A DNA stretch of 64,000 nucleotides, from NCBI GenBank assembly GCA_030180135.1, contig CM058233.1:101206994-101270993 (forward strand). The letters are read 5' to 3'. Below the pieces are notes generated by a model. That model was not told the origin of the DNA, did no database searches, and saw only the letters and a list, made by a program, of their open reading frames with translations. The translations under genes were made by a program, and so were the position numbers. This stretch comes from Orychophragmus violaceus (lineage: Eukaryota > Streptophyta > Magnoliopsida > Brassicales > Brassicaceae). Below are positions 11,380-21,973 of this stretch, piece after piece (position 1 is the first letter of the stretch; the number at the start of each line of letters is the position of its first letter).

Positions 11380-12993
11380 GTGGTATCAGAGCTGTTGGTT
11401 CTGGTTTTTCTTGTTTAGATTCAAGTTTAGGATTGTTTTTCTTGTTTAAAAGTGTTTTGAATCAACTACTGATAAGAGAAATCACTTAAGTAACAAGAAT
11501 TGAAACCTAAACATATGAAAAATCGCATGATCAAGCTATATGATTTGGTATGCGATCTGATCCGAGAGAATGAGTATCGGCTGCGATCGCATGGATCGAT
11601 CGATACGATCGCATGGATCGGTCGATACAGACTCTCGGCAAAACCTGTTAACGCGTGAAAGCATCGATCGATACAGGATCGATGCAGGTTCGATGTTGGT
11701 GCATCGACCGATGCGGTTGGTGCATCGATCGACACGGTTAGGGTTTTGGCTCGTTTCCGTGCATGCGTGAGAGCATCGATCGATACAGGATCGATGCACG
11801 ATCGATGCAGGATCGATGCTAAGAGCATCGACCGATGCGGTTGATGGATCGATCGACACGGTTGGTTCATCGATCGACATGGTTGGTTTAAGGCTCGGTT
11901 TAATATTTTGATTAAAATTAATTCGTCCTGGTTTAATAAACAGATTTAGTAATTTTATTAAGCCTGGTTAAACCGGGAAAAGAAATCCAATGTCGAAAGA
12001 ATTATTGGATTTAGTGCCTAAACCAGGATTTTCTAATTTGATTTGGTTGGACCAAATAAATTGAGAAAATCCGGTTTAGTAAATAACCGGTTGACAATTG
12101 TGGTCGTCGTAGTAATTAATTTTGGTTAGACCAATTTTAATGAACCAGACCGGTTATGTCATCTAATTGGACGATCGGGTTATGTCTCGGACATAGACCA
12201 ATTCTTCGGCCTCGGGCCAAGAAGTTAAAACGATTGGGCCAATTATTTGAGTCTTTCTTTAGATTTAATTTAAAATTTATTTTATAAAGAATATAAATCG
12301 ATTTTAAATTAAAGTTTCCGATATTTTGAAATTAGAAAGTTTCTTAATTTATAGAAGTTTCTAGATTTGCATGATTCGGATTTTAAGAAATTTCTAAAGT
12401 TAGAAAGTTTCCAAAAATAGTAGGTTTCCAAAAATGGAAAGTTTCCCGAAATAGTAATCTTCTATTTTGGGAATGAATTTTTAAATAAACCTACGAACCT
12501 CAAAGAATATCAAGCGTTGGATGTCTTGTCCATTCTATGTCAGCTGTCGAAGCCCATTCAATTGTATTCATGGCCTTACAGTGTGAGGGTGTCTGCTTTT
12601 GCGTGGATAAGACGGTTTGTGATTCATAAATGTCATTGGGAGTCCCAGACATTAATGATTACATGACTGTATAGTCTGGTTTTCTTGACTAGGCCATCGG
12701 GAGTCCCGGGCCTTGAGACATCAGAGTGGATTGGGCCTCGGGCCCAGATTCACAACCAAGAGTTATATCACGGATATAATTAGCCGATATAGGGCTTACC
12801 GATATAAGCTAAGGTTGGGTGATGGCCAGTGGCCCACTTTGATCTTAGTTATATGTGGATCTTGGAATCATTATATTCTATTGAGGGTAACTTATGTTAT
12901 TGAATATAATGCGTGATTAATCATGTTAAGTATAATACAAGATTAATCATATTGAACATATTAACTAAAATCCTTTTATCTTAATTTTCAGTT
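11380..12993 (+). other. Untranslated leader of element 2 with primer site and CGATCG cluster
   Basis: The primer-binding site TGGTATCAGAGC begins at 11381, complementary to the 3' end of initiator tRNA-Met. From about 11570 to 11885 the sequence is packed with GATCGATCG, GCATCGATCGATAC and GCATCGACCGATGC motifs, arranged as a roughly 100-bp unit present twice (about 11656-11745 and 11767-11865). The remainder is AT-rich with GGTTTA/TAAACC-type repeats. No credible ORF precedes gag. Confidence 0.8.
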
Positions 12994-14013
12994 ATGACTA
13001 GCACAAACAATCAAAACACTTTCTCGATCCGGTCTGTCCTTGAGATGGACAAGCTGAACGGATCAAATTTCTTGACTTGGTCGCGGAACCTGAGGCTAGT
13101 TCTCAGACAGGAGAGAAAGGACTATGTCCTTGAGAGAGCTCTCCCCGTGAGGATCGGGTCCAATGCTTCTCATGCAGTATATGATGCTTGGAATAAGCAT
13201 TATAATGATGCGGTAGATGTGCGTGGTCTGATATTGGCTACCATGAAATCAGACTTGCGGAAGCAATATGAGAACATGGAGTCGCCAATAGAGATGACCA
13301 GCAGCCTGAAATTGAAATTTCAGGAGCAGATAAGAGTGGAGAGATACCGGTTGGTTAAGTCTCTCACTAGCTGCAAGCTACCAAATGATCATCCAGTGAG
13401 TCCTCATGTCAGTAAAATGATGGGTTACATTGATAACCTGAGGAAACTGGATTATCCAGTTAGCCAAGAATTGGCAACTGAGATCATACTACAGTCACTG
13501 CCGTCAAGCTATGATAAGTTCAGAAGGAACTATATCAAGAAAGGCTTAACGAAGACGCTGACTGAACTGCATGATATGCTCAAGACAGTTGAGCCAAACG
13601 TGAAGAGTACCCTGAATAATCTCATGAATGAGAAGGGTAGGTTTGATAAACCTAATGCTGACAAGGGTGAAGGCAAAGTTGTCCAGATTTTGAATCATGG
13701 CAAGCGTGTGTCTTCTGAGCCCGAGTCAGATACCTCTTACGTTGGTAAGTGCTGCTATTGTAAGGAGAAAGGGCATTGGAAGAGAGATTGCATTAAATTC
13801 ATGGAAGATGATGAGGAGTTAAAGTCGATGTATGCGACTACTTCCTCAGGTATTCATGTTATTACTTCAAGTTCTACCTTAAAGGTATTGGATACTGGTT
13901 GTGGCACTGATATTTGTGATAATATGCAGAGCCTAAGCAACAGTAGAACGTTGAAGGAAGGGCAAGTGAAACTACATGACTGGAAGGAGCTTGGGATGCT
14001 GCCTCAGCCGTAG
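12994..14013 (+). CDS. gag: Copia-like Gag polyprotein fragment (gag plus start of protease), element 2
   Basis: 339 codons. The N-terminal half is a UBN2/Copia-type Gag core: FLTWSRNLRLVLRQE (about residues 27-41), YDAWNKHYNDA, and LATEIILQSLPSSYDKFRRNY (about 160-180). A zinc knuckle CX2CX4HX4C reads CCYCKEKGHWKRDC (encoded near 13750-13791). Beyond it, LDTGCGTDIC (near 13888-13917) is the start of an aspartic protease with D-T-G, but the frame stops soon after at 14013. Gag forms the cytoplasmic virus-like particle in which reverse transcription occurs. It is uninterrupted, unlike the pol region behind it, which suggests either recency or a trans-used structural role. Confidence 0.88.
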   Translation: MTSTNNQNTFSIRSVLEMDKLNGSNFLTWSRNLRLVLRQERKDYVLERALPVRIGSNASHAVYDAWNKHYNDAVDVRGLILATMKSDLRKQYENMESPIEMTSSLKLKFQEQIRVERYRLVKSLTSCKLPNDHPVSPHVSKMMGYIDNLRKLDYPVSQELATEIILQSLPSSYDKFRRNYIKKGLTKTLTELHDMLKTVEPNVKSTLNNLMNEKGRFDKPNADKGEGKVVQILNHGKRVSSEPESDTSYVGKCCYCKEKGHWKRDCIKFMEDDEELKSMYATTSSGIHVITSSSTLKVLDTGCGTDICDNMQSLSNSRTLKEGQVKLHDWKELGMLPQP

Positions 14014-17000
14014 GGTTTTTCACTTATAGATCCCTTTGAGGCTTGGTTTTGTATTAAGTAATTGCTACAATGTACCTGCTTTAAGCAGAGTTGTCTTTCA
14101 TTTTCTTGTGAGAATTTGAATGTTTTTCATTTTGATAAAAGACAAGTTTTGTTCTTTTGATCTTAATGAAATATTAATTGTAGCACCCTATTCATGGAAT
14201 GGGTTTTATATCTTAAACCATAGAGTGCCTAAATGTAACATAAATACCGAATTGGTTTAAATCTGATGAATTAAACCTGATTTTTCTTGGCATAAAGTCT
14301 TGGTCACATAGAGTAAGTCGGATTCAGAAATCCCATAGTCATGGACTGTTGGGCTCATTTGATAAAATATCTTATGAGACTTGAATTCTGTTTACTAGAC
14401 CAAAAGGTAAAGGGCCTATCCTAGCCGAGCTAGAGAAAAGCCCAAAGGCTTATTGGACCTGGAACATACTCATGTATGTGGCCCAATGAGCAGTAATGCC
14501 AGAGAAAAACTCATGTACTTCATTGTCTCTACTGATTACTTCAATGAGTGTGACTGTGTTCATTTGATGAGACACAAGTCGGAATTCTTTGACATGGTCG
14601 AAAGAGTTCCAGAATGAAGTATAGGATCTGAATGACAAAAGTATTAAGACTCTGGATTAAAATCACGAGTGAGAATACTTAAGTCATTGATTGTGTGGTC
14701 ATCTGAATGAGTGTGAAATCGTTTCACAGCTCATTTCTCCTGAAAAACCTGTAGGTGTTTTCTGTGAGAAAGAATCAGATCTTATTAGAAATGATTAAAG
14801 ATGAGTCACACGAATCTTCCATGATATTATTGAAGAATAACGCTCTAAAATATCTAAGTTTACGCTGAAATAGTTCCACCAACATCAGTTGAAAGACACC
14901 ACGTAAATGTGGATTGGAATCGATCCAAATTCGTCTTTACTGAGTATTAGTAGTTGAGCTACTTCGCTGGTTGTCCCAGGGAAACCAAGGCTTATTACTT
15001 TTACGTCCATTCTGTTTTCTAAGAAGGGAAGTTATTTTCCAAGAAGAACAGTGGGAGTAAAAGTATAACTCGAAGTTTTCTTAGGGAAACCAAGGCTCGG
15101 TACTTTTACGATTATTCTGTTTTCTAAGAAAGGAAGTTACTTTCCAAGAAGAACAGTGGGAGTGAAAGTACAACTCGAAGAAATTCGAGAAATACAGGAG
15201 GCTGCTTAACCTATTGAGGGAGAGCAGCGGAAGGATTTACAGATTTCTGTAGAATCTACACCTGTGGAGCCTGATGTTCGCAGATATGAAAGAATCAGTC
15301 ACTAATCCGAGAGTGAATTCTCGTCATTAGTTCAGCCTGATGATCATTGAATGTTCGCATGATCTGATGATCATTGAAAGCGACGAATCTGCGAAATTCA
15401 AGGAAGCGAAAGTGAGCCCAGACTCCGAAGAATTACATTTTGTGTAAGTTGGCTTCATCGATCCATTCATGGATGGAAGCAAACATATCGGAGTTGGAAT
15501 CTTCGTTCTGTTGAAGTAGTCAAGGTTTTGACTTAAGCAGGAACGAAATGGAACTGTGCGTTTACTAATAGATAAGTGGGAGCAATATTGCATTTCTCAA
15601 AGTGTAGGTCGATGACATACTGATTCTCGGATATAACGTCCCAACGCTGTAGTCGGTAAAGGACTAGCTTGGGAGTTGGTTTAATGAATGACATGGGTAA
15701 AGCCACGTAGTTCTTGGATTTTGGATCTAAAGATAGAGATCCAAAAGAGCTGGTAGGACAAAGTCAGGATTCTTAAATTGACAAAGTCCTACACGTTTTG
15801 AGCAATCCAAGAAGGGTTTTATGCCAATGTCACATGGCATTAAGTTAAGCAAGATACAGTATCCTACGATAACTGCTGAGCTTAAATGCATGGATGAGAT
15901 TCCATATGCGTCGGCAATTGGATCTATCATGTATGCCATGAAACATACTTGTTTGATGTTGCTTTAATGTTAAGCAAGACAAATAAAGACCAGTCAAATC
16001 CAGCAAAGAATCAAGTTTCCTAAAGTATGTCCTAAAGTATTTGAGGAATACTAAGGATAAGTTCTTGATTTACGGAGAAAGTGAGGTGCTATAAGTCGAT
16101 AGAGTCTGAAAGGCAAGTTTCCAACAGACAAAGATGATTTCCGGTCACAGTCCGGTTATATCTTGCGTTTGTCTGGCAGTGCACGGCACTGTTGCTGACT
16201 CCATGACTTAAGCTGAATCTTTCGCAGCTTGGGAAGCGGCGAAAGAGGTTGTTTGGAAAGAAGAGTTCATCACTGAACTTGATGTGATTCCCAGCATAGA
16301 TGAGACTAGCTGCACATCAGAGGTCCAAACACCTTGAGATAAATGACAGAGATGTTAAGTAGATCAGCAAGTTTCAACAAATGAGAACGTTGCTAATCTA
16401 TTAACGAAGCCACTCCTTAGCCCTAAGCACGAGTCACGGACTGTAGTTGTAGGATAAGTGAAGTTAAGATATAGTCTTAATTTCAGTGGGAGTTAGTAAA
16501 GGGCTTTATTTAGTTATTGATATGTTCTTGTAAAACATTTGAGATGTTTAATAATGAAATTATTATTTCAAGATTATTTTAACTGTGATGAAATAATCGT
16601 TCCAAAATGATATGAACCATTTTATAGGTCATCGAAGTAAATGACTTGATCTTGAGTCATCGAAGTCATTTAGCTTGATCATGAGACCCTATATTTGATA
16701 GATGGCTTATATCATCATGTCCCTAGTCGAAGGTTGTTGAAATTGGAACACCAACAACCGTGTGAGACTGGATTGGTACGTGACTTATGACAAAGTCTCA
16801 GTGTGTCATAGATGCGCGGCATCAAAGTCAGTACATAGGTGTATGTTTGGGAACATACGACCGGACAAGACCCGCTTAAGAGAACTCTTCAGGATATTTA
16901 TATCAGTGTCATAAAAGATTCTCACTACGACTATAGAGTATAGTCCTTAGACCTGAGTTCGCATGCATGTGACTGCACATGGACTGATGCACTTTGATCA

Positions 17001-17330
17001 TTGTCTAACGCTGTCGTTCTGCGATAGTTATAAGGACCTTGTTTGGGTACATTATGAAATGAGTAGTTTACAGTGATGGAACAAGACGGGATTTGTCCCT
17101 CCAATATAAATGGAGTGAATATCTCTAGGCCAATCGGAGATTTGAATACTGGAAAATGCATGGCCATGCTCAAACGGACTGTCCCGAGTCGTTTGGATTG
17201 TCAGTATCAAATCAGAGTCCGATGAACAAGATTAGGCTTTATAAGGATGACACTAATCTTGCCTTATGACTAATCGAGATATTGAGACAAAAGGATTATG
17301 AATACAGAGATTCCAGTACAAGTGGGAGAT
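14014..17330 (+). pseudogene. Degenerate pol remnant and 3' noncoding region of element 2
   Basis: No long frame survives, but Copia pol relics appear in correct order on the plus strand: KGFMPMSHGIKLSK-like sequence (about 15808-15855), DEIPYASAIGSIMYAM (about 15892-15940, the conserved segment before the RNase H domain), LKYVLKYLRNTKDKFLIYG (about 16022-16078), a DFRSQSGYIL segment (about 16130-16170), WEAAKEVVWKEEFI after an in-frame stop (about 16228-16275), and ENVANLLTKPLL (about 16382-16418). Integrase and most of the reverse transcriptase are not recognisable between 14014 and 15800. From 16440 to the purine tract at 17320-17330 is noncoding. Confidence 0.75.
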
Positions 17331-18002
17331 TGTTGGAATTGTGTCCAGTAATCTCGGTACTGTCTCTAGAAAGTAAGAGTATGTCAATGATCAGACATAA
17401 GTCATATAATACTGGGGGTCATGATGGCTTGCTAGAGTCCGCTCATGATCTATAAGTCTTGGACTTATTGCCTTTATTATATGATCCCATATGGGTCACA
17501 CGCCTAAGCTAACAGGAAAACGTGTAGGAATGGTTTAGCAGAAGTACGGTAAAAGTGCTAGGCATTTACTGTACTTAGAGAGAATAAAACGGTTTAGGCA
17601 CTGTGTATCGATCGATGCACAAGGCGTGTCGATCGACACAGTGCGCGAACGCCTCGGAGTAAATTGGCATTTGGGCCAAATGGCCCAAAACGAACTGAAC
17701 GAGTTTTATATAAACTTAAGACGAGTTCAGGTCGAAATAAGCCCTAGCCGCGAGCCTCCTCTCTCTCTCTGCGCCGATTTCCTCCTGGTCTAGCAGCCTC
17801 TTCCTGCTCGGTGTGCGTGTGTGAACCTCTGGAGGAGTTATCTCTCGGTGGCTCTCTGATCTCTAACATACCATCCCTTTCCGCTGCATAAACAGGTATA
17901 AGGTGAGATCATCAATTGTTTCTATTAAAGAGAACTTAGATCCGCATGTTTAGGATAATCTGAATCAGAGAATTGAATCAGGATTGACTAAACATTCCTA
18001 CA
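17331..18002 (+). repeat. 3' LTR of element 2
   Basis: 672 bp, same length as the 5' LTR. Three substitutions were noticed by eye, including GTGT(G/A)TCGATCG, CAGGT(A/C)GAAAT and GAAC(C/T)TAGATC. It is followed by the second TAGAG target copy. Confidence 0.95.
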
Positions 18003-18007
18003 TAGAG

Positions 18008-18881
18008 ATCAACTAATTAGAGAAGGATCATTCATAAATAAGTCCTAAACATCACTAATCATCACATAAACCATCTAAATCAACCTCATCCACAAAACCC
18101 AAAAGCTCTACTCTCTAATCTTCATTGTTCCCACAAAACCCATAAAGATAGTATGAGATAACAAGATTAAAGAGAGATTAAGAGAAGAAATTAAGAAGAT
18201 ATAAAGAAGTACTTAAATTAAACTCAAGATCAAAGATTACAAGATCCAAATCCTAAAACAAAACTATGCTTAGGTAGCTTAGGGTTCCAAAAACCCATAA
18301 AAGAGTATTTATACAAAAAGGGTCGAAAATGGCAAAATGGTAATTTTGGTCAAGTTTCCTATCTTGCTTGCGGTTGGGTTCATAACCGCAACACCAACCG
18401 CAAGGCTTTACGGCCCGGAACATGCCCATGCTCGCGGTTTGTTTATGCCCGCTAGCTGAACCGCGAGCTAGTAAATCGGCCACAACTTCTCGAATACAGC
18501 TCCAAACGTCTTGAAACCAACTCCATTGGAAAGCTAACTCAATTGCCTACAACTTCTATTAGATGCTCCAGAAGCTAAATATGCACGGAAAGTCTTCATT
18601 TTGCTCCATCTTTCAAGCTCACCAGTTTGGTCCTTCATCACCATTTCACTTGCAATCACTCATTTGGACTTCAAACTCTTCCAAACCTCCTTAGCAACTC
18701 CAAGAACCTACAAAGCATAAGAAAACACTCCCAAGAACAACAAATTATACAAATCCTAACTCTAAATGCACTTAGACTCTAAATGCAACAAAGAACAAGA
18801 AAAGAATGAAGAATGAAAGGAAAATGAGACTAAAACAAGAATTTAACATATGACTAAATGCATGAAAATGCATGAATATCA
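18008..18881 (-). repeat. 3' LTR of element 1, proximal part
   Basis: Continues the LTR broken at 10707 and matches 22710-23552. It contains two perfect-stem hairpins: CTTGCGGTTGG/CCAACCGCAAG (18367-18377 with 18394-18404) and GCTCGCGGTT/AACCGCGAGC (18430-18439 with 18459-18468). A TATAAATA box on the minus strand lies near 18307-18314. Confidence 0.92.
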
Positions 18882-20704
18882 ATTCTCCCAAACTTAAACC
18901 TTGCTTGTCCACAAGCAAGCATAAGACCATCAAAGCAAATTGGGAGAAAGGTTTGAAAGAGAGAGTTCAAAGCTTTCAAAATCAATTGTTAAGCATAAGT
19001 GGAAACAAAGTCAATACAAGCAATTAAGAGCTACAATCAAGTTTACTCTACTTCAAAAGAGTTAGCCATTCCCATCAACACATGCATCAAGTTCAAGCCC
19101 CAACCTACACATGAATTCCTATCCTCATTCCCTTTAACATTCATTAAGCAATGGTGGATCATGATTGTGCAAATCAAATGAAAACATTTGGCTAAGGGTT
19201 TAAGGTCTTGAGATAAAAGTGATCTCAAATGAAGTGTGGGTTTCAAAAACAAAGGATCTCTCAAGAAAGGAATGAACTATAGCAAAATGCTAAGAGTAAG
19301 AAACAACTCATGCATACAAGGATAGATTCTCATTCTACCCAAACCCCTATAATGATCTTAACTCTTCTTCTAAACCCAAGATTCCCTTCCTAAGCTACCC
19401 TTTCCTTAAGGCATTTTTGCCTTCTTATCCCAACTTTGATCACTTCTTTCTTCTTTATACACTTAGAGGATTTCTTTTCTTTGCTTAGCTCTTTCTTATC
19501 TTTTCACTAGTCTCTTTTCTTTCTTTTTCTTTTGATGTTTGAGCCAACTTTGACTTCTTTTCTCTCATTAAAACTTGAGACTTATCTTTCACAAATATTT
19601 AGAGCTATCAACTTTTCTTTTTCTTTTCCAACCCTCTTTCTTTTCTCAATCTTTTCCTCATTCCCTTTTTTTCTTTTCTTCCCAATTCCCCCAAACTTCT
19701 TTCCTATCCTATGCATAGCCCAATGATGTAAGGCTAGCTTTACAATGAAAACCTATCCTTGTCGTTCCAAACTCAACACTTTTTGCCTAGTTGATTCAAG
19801 AAAAATGCCTCTCATCTCTCACTAGAGTGTTTAGGCTTGAAGGAAAGTTTGGTTCAAGGTGGGAAAATCTACTTGGACTAACAAGAGAGTGGTAGAAAGG
19901 GATAAGATAGTCCAAGTATGTATCAAGTATCCATGAGTTCACCTTTCATTGCACAACATGATAATTCAAGTCAATATTAAGAGTTCAAATAGATAGGGAA
20001 TGATTCAAATCACAACATGTTTCAACCAAGAAGTGAACAATAATGCATGAGATCCAAGAAGGGTTCTTCCTTAATTTCAAGTTCACAAGATGCATCCAAT
20101 AACCACATGCTCAAACAATTTTCTATAAAGAACATAAGCTTTAACTCTCAAACTTTAATGAAAACAATCCTAAATGACTTCTAGACTCAACTATATGCTT
20201 TCTTTTTGTGAAATTTTTTGAAAAATTTCAATTTTTTGGTTTTTTCTATGCCTTAGATGAATGCATGAGACTCAAGGGATGCAAAAGATAAAATAAGATC
20301 ACAAAACACATTATTAGCAACTAGTCTCCTCCCCCAAACTTAAATCACACAGTCCCTTGTGTGAAAGAAGCAAGGAAAAGAGACCAAAGAAAAAAAATCA
20401 AAAATGCAAAATCAAAAAGACAAAAGTTGGAGTGTTACTTGGAGAGTGGAATGGAGAGGAGGAATGGAGAGGAGGAATGGAGAGGAGGAATGGGAGGTGG
20501 AGGCATCTTCGAATGTGGCACAAGACTCCCCCAAACTTAGACCATTGCATAGGCTTCATAATCCTTTGATTTAGCATTGAAGTCCCTTTGCACCCAAAAC
20601 TCTTTCCCTTCTTCTTTGCATTTACCCCAAAGCTCCCCAAAAGGATAGACATGGGAATTCCTCCCAAGTGAGCTTGTTTTGAGTCACTAAGCTTGACTAT
20701 CCCT
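18882..20704 (-). other. Noncoding 3' half of element 1 with polypurine tract and PPT-like copies
   Basis: Adjoining the LTR, the minus strand reads AAGTTTGGGAGAAT, a polypurine tract for plus-strand priming. Very similar purine tracts (AAGTTTGGGGGA-type) recur near 19684, 20332 and 20524. A TC-rich stretch (about 19440-19690) and a 15-bp minisatellite (GGAATGGAGAGGAGG-like, about 20448-20495, three to four units) lie between. No convincing ORF is seen. Confidence 0.7.
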
Positions 20705-21859
20705 TCACTCTTTTTGGTTAGGGAAGTGGCATAAGTTTGTATCACCGGGATCATACTCATCGTAGAACCACCCCCTAAACTCTTTCATCCTTATCTCCTC
20801 AAAAGGGATCTTCCTTGGATCATGAAAGCTTGGTGATATGGTGGAGACTATATCAAGGTAGTTGTAAAAGGGTTGAGCCATTGGAGATCCATCTTCTTCA
20901 TCCTCCTTGAAGGATTCTTCATTGGGACCATCTTGTTTCTCCATAAGATTTCCTCCAATTAGCTCTTGATTGGGATTTGGTTGCTTTGGTTGCTCTTCCA
21001 TGATTGAGAGCTCATCTTGTGTGCTCTCTTCCTTTATCTCCTTGCACTCAACAACCAATCCATCTTCATAAGGCTCTTCCTCATCTCTCACAACATCTCT
21101 TACTCCTTCATTATTGCTATTGGTTGAATGACCCATAAATGTCTCTTCATCATCTTCATCTTCATACCTTATCACAAGGTCATCACCAAGAGTGCAACCA
21201 AGAAGCATTTCAAATTCCTTGATAGTCTCTTCAGCTTCTTTCAAGAACTCATCTTGGACTTGAGCATTCTCCTCATGTGTTGGCTCAACAATGCTTGCAT
21301 CTTGAGGCAAATGAGCAAAATCAGTGTTGATCATCCTTAAGCTCTCATTATACCTCTCTTGTCCTTCTAATGCCATCCTTGCCAAGTTGAGAAGCTCTTG
21401 ATCACATGATTGGAAAGAGTAAGCTTCTTTCAAGAATTCATCTTGGACTTGAGCATTCTCCTCATGTGTTGGCTCAACAATGCTTGCATCTTGAGGCAAA
21501 TGAGCAAAATCATTGTTTATCATCCTTAAGCTCTCATTGTACCTCTCTTGTCCTTCCAATGCCAATTTTGTCATGTTGATAAGTTCTTCATCATAAGAGA
21601 TTTGAGAAGAGTGAGTTGATTCATGCTCATGCTCCATGTTCCAAGATTGGTATCCATCACCATATCCATATTGGTACTCATGAGAAGAGTACTCATTTGG
21701 AAGATCACCTTGATAGGTGGATGTGCTTTCAAAACCATGATGACTTGTAGGGTCCCAAGCCATCTCTCTTTCTTGAGCTTCTAGCATAGCCCTCAACATT
21801 GAAGCTATCTCCGAAGCCATGCTCTCTTCCTTGTGATTTGCACCTTGCAAAAAGAACAA
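20705..21859 (-). CDS. ORF of unknown function in element 1 (acidic, internally duplicated)
   Basis: 384 codons, uninterrupted, just downstream of the primer site in element orientation, where gag would normally lie. I do not recognise a Gag core, zinc knuckle, protease or any enzyme motif. The product is very acidic and Gln/Glu-rich. It contains a 63-residue tandem duplication (plus-strand period 189 bp, about 21233-21421 and 21422-21610) with the shared core ALEGQERYNESLRMIN and DASIVEPTHEENAQVQDEF. A Met-rich start (MASEIASMLRAMLEAQERE, downstream of the first Met) may be the true initiation. The intact frame with only slightly diverged copies suggests it was functional when the element last moved. 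It could be a highly diverged Gag or an accessory protein. Confidence 0.6.
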   Translation of the reverse strand: MFFLQGANHKEESMASEIASMLRAMLEAQEREMAWDPTSHHGFESTSTYQGDLPNEYSSHEYQYGYGDGYQSWNMEHEHESTHSSQISYDEELINMTKLALEGQERYNESLRMINNDFAHLPQDASIVEPTHEENAQVQDEFLKEAYSFQSCDQELLNLARMALEGQERYNESLRMINTDFAHLPQDASIVEPTHEENAQVQDEFLKEAEETIKEFEMLLGCTLGDDLVIRYEDEDDEETFMGHSTNSNNEGVRDVVRDEEEPYEDGLVVECKEIKEESTQDELSIMEEQPKQPNPNQELIGGNLMEKQDGPNEESFKEDEEDGSPMAQPFYNYLDIVSTISPSFHDPRKIPFEEIRMKEFRGWFYDEYDPGDTNLCHFPNQKE

Positions 21860-21952
21860 ACACTTGAAAGAGAGTTAGTAACCACACAAACAAAAACAAA
21901 ATAAAAGCTTAGTCTAAAGTAGAATCTAAATCCTAATGGCTATTGCTACACC

Positions 21953-21970
21953 TCCCCGGCAACGGCGCCA
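21953..21970 (-). other. Primer-binding site of element 1 (tRNA-Asp)
   Basis: Plus strand TCCCCGGCAACGGCGCCA equals the 3' end of plant tRNA-Asp(GUC) including CCA. On the minus strand it is therefore the complementary primer site, directly next to the 5' LTR that begins at 21974. It fixes the orientation of the element. Confidence 0.9.
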
Positions 21971-21973
21971 AAT

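Larger units (their letters stand above)
10708..18002 (+). mobile_element. Copia-like LTR retrotransposon (element 2) with intact gag and ruined pol, nested in element 1
   Basis: Two 672-bp LTRs (10708-11379, 17331-18002) starting TGTTGGAATTG and ending CATTCCTACA, flanked by TAGAG at 10703-10707 and 18003-18007. A primer site for initiator tRNA-Met (TGGTATCAGAGC) starts at 11381 and a purine-rich tract (AAGTGGGAGA) ends at 17330. The leader of about 1.6 kb contains a dense CGATCG repeat cluster. An intact gag/zinc-knuckle/protease-start ORF is followed by collinear but stop-ridden reverse transcriptase and RNase H remnants. I noticed only about three differences between the LTRs, so the copy is young although its own pol could not have driven its insertion. 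Confidence 0.93.

Noticed and set aside
20448..20495. Short GGAATGGAGAGGAGG repeats as a CRISPR-like array
   Set aside because: Units are directly adjacent without unique spacers and lie inside a plant retroelement; it is a minisatellite.
21953..21970. tRNA-Asp 3' end sequence as a tRNA gene
   Set aside because: Only the last 18 nt including CCA are present, next to an LTR. It is a primer-binding site, and no cloverleaf precedes it. I saw no tRNA or rRNA gene anywhere in the window.
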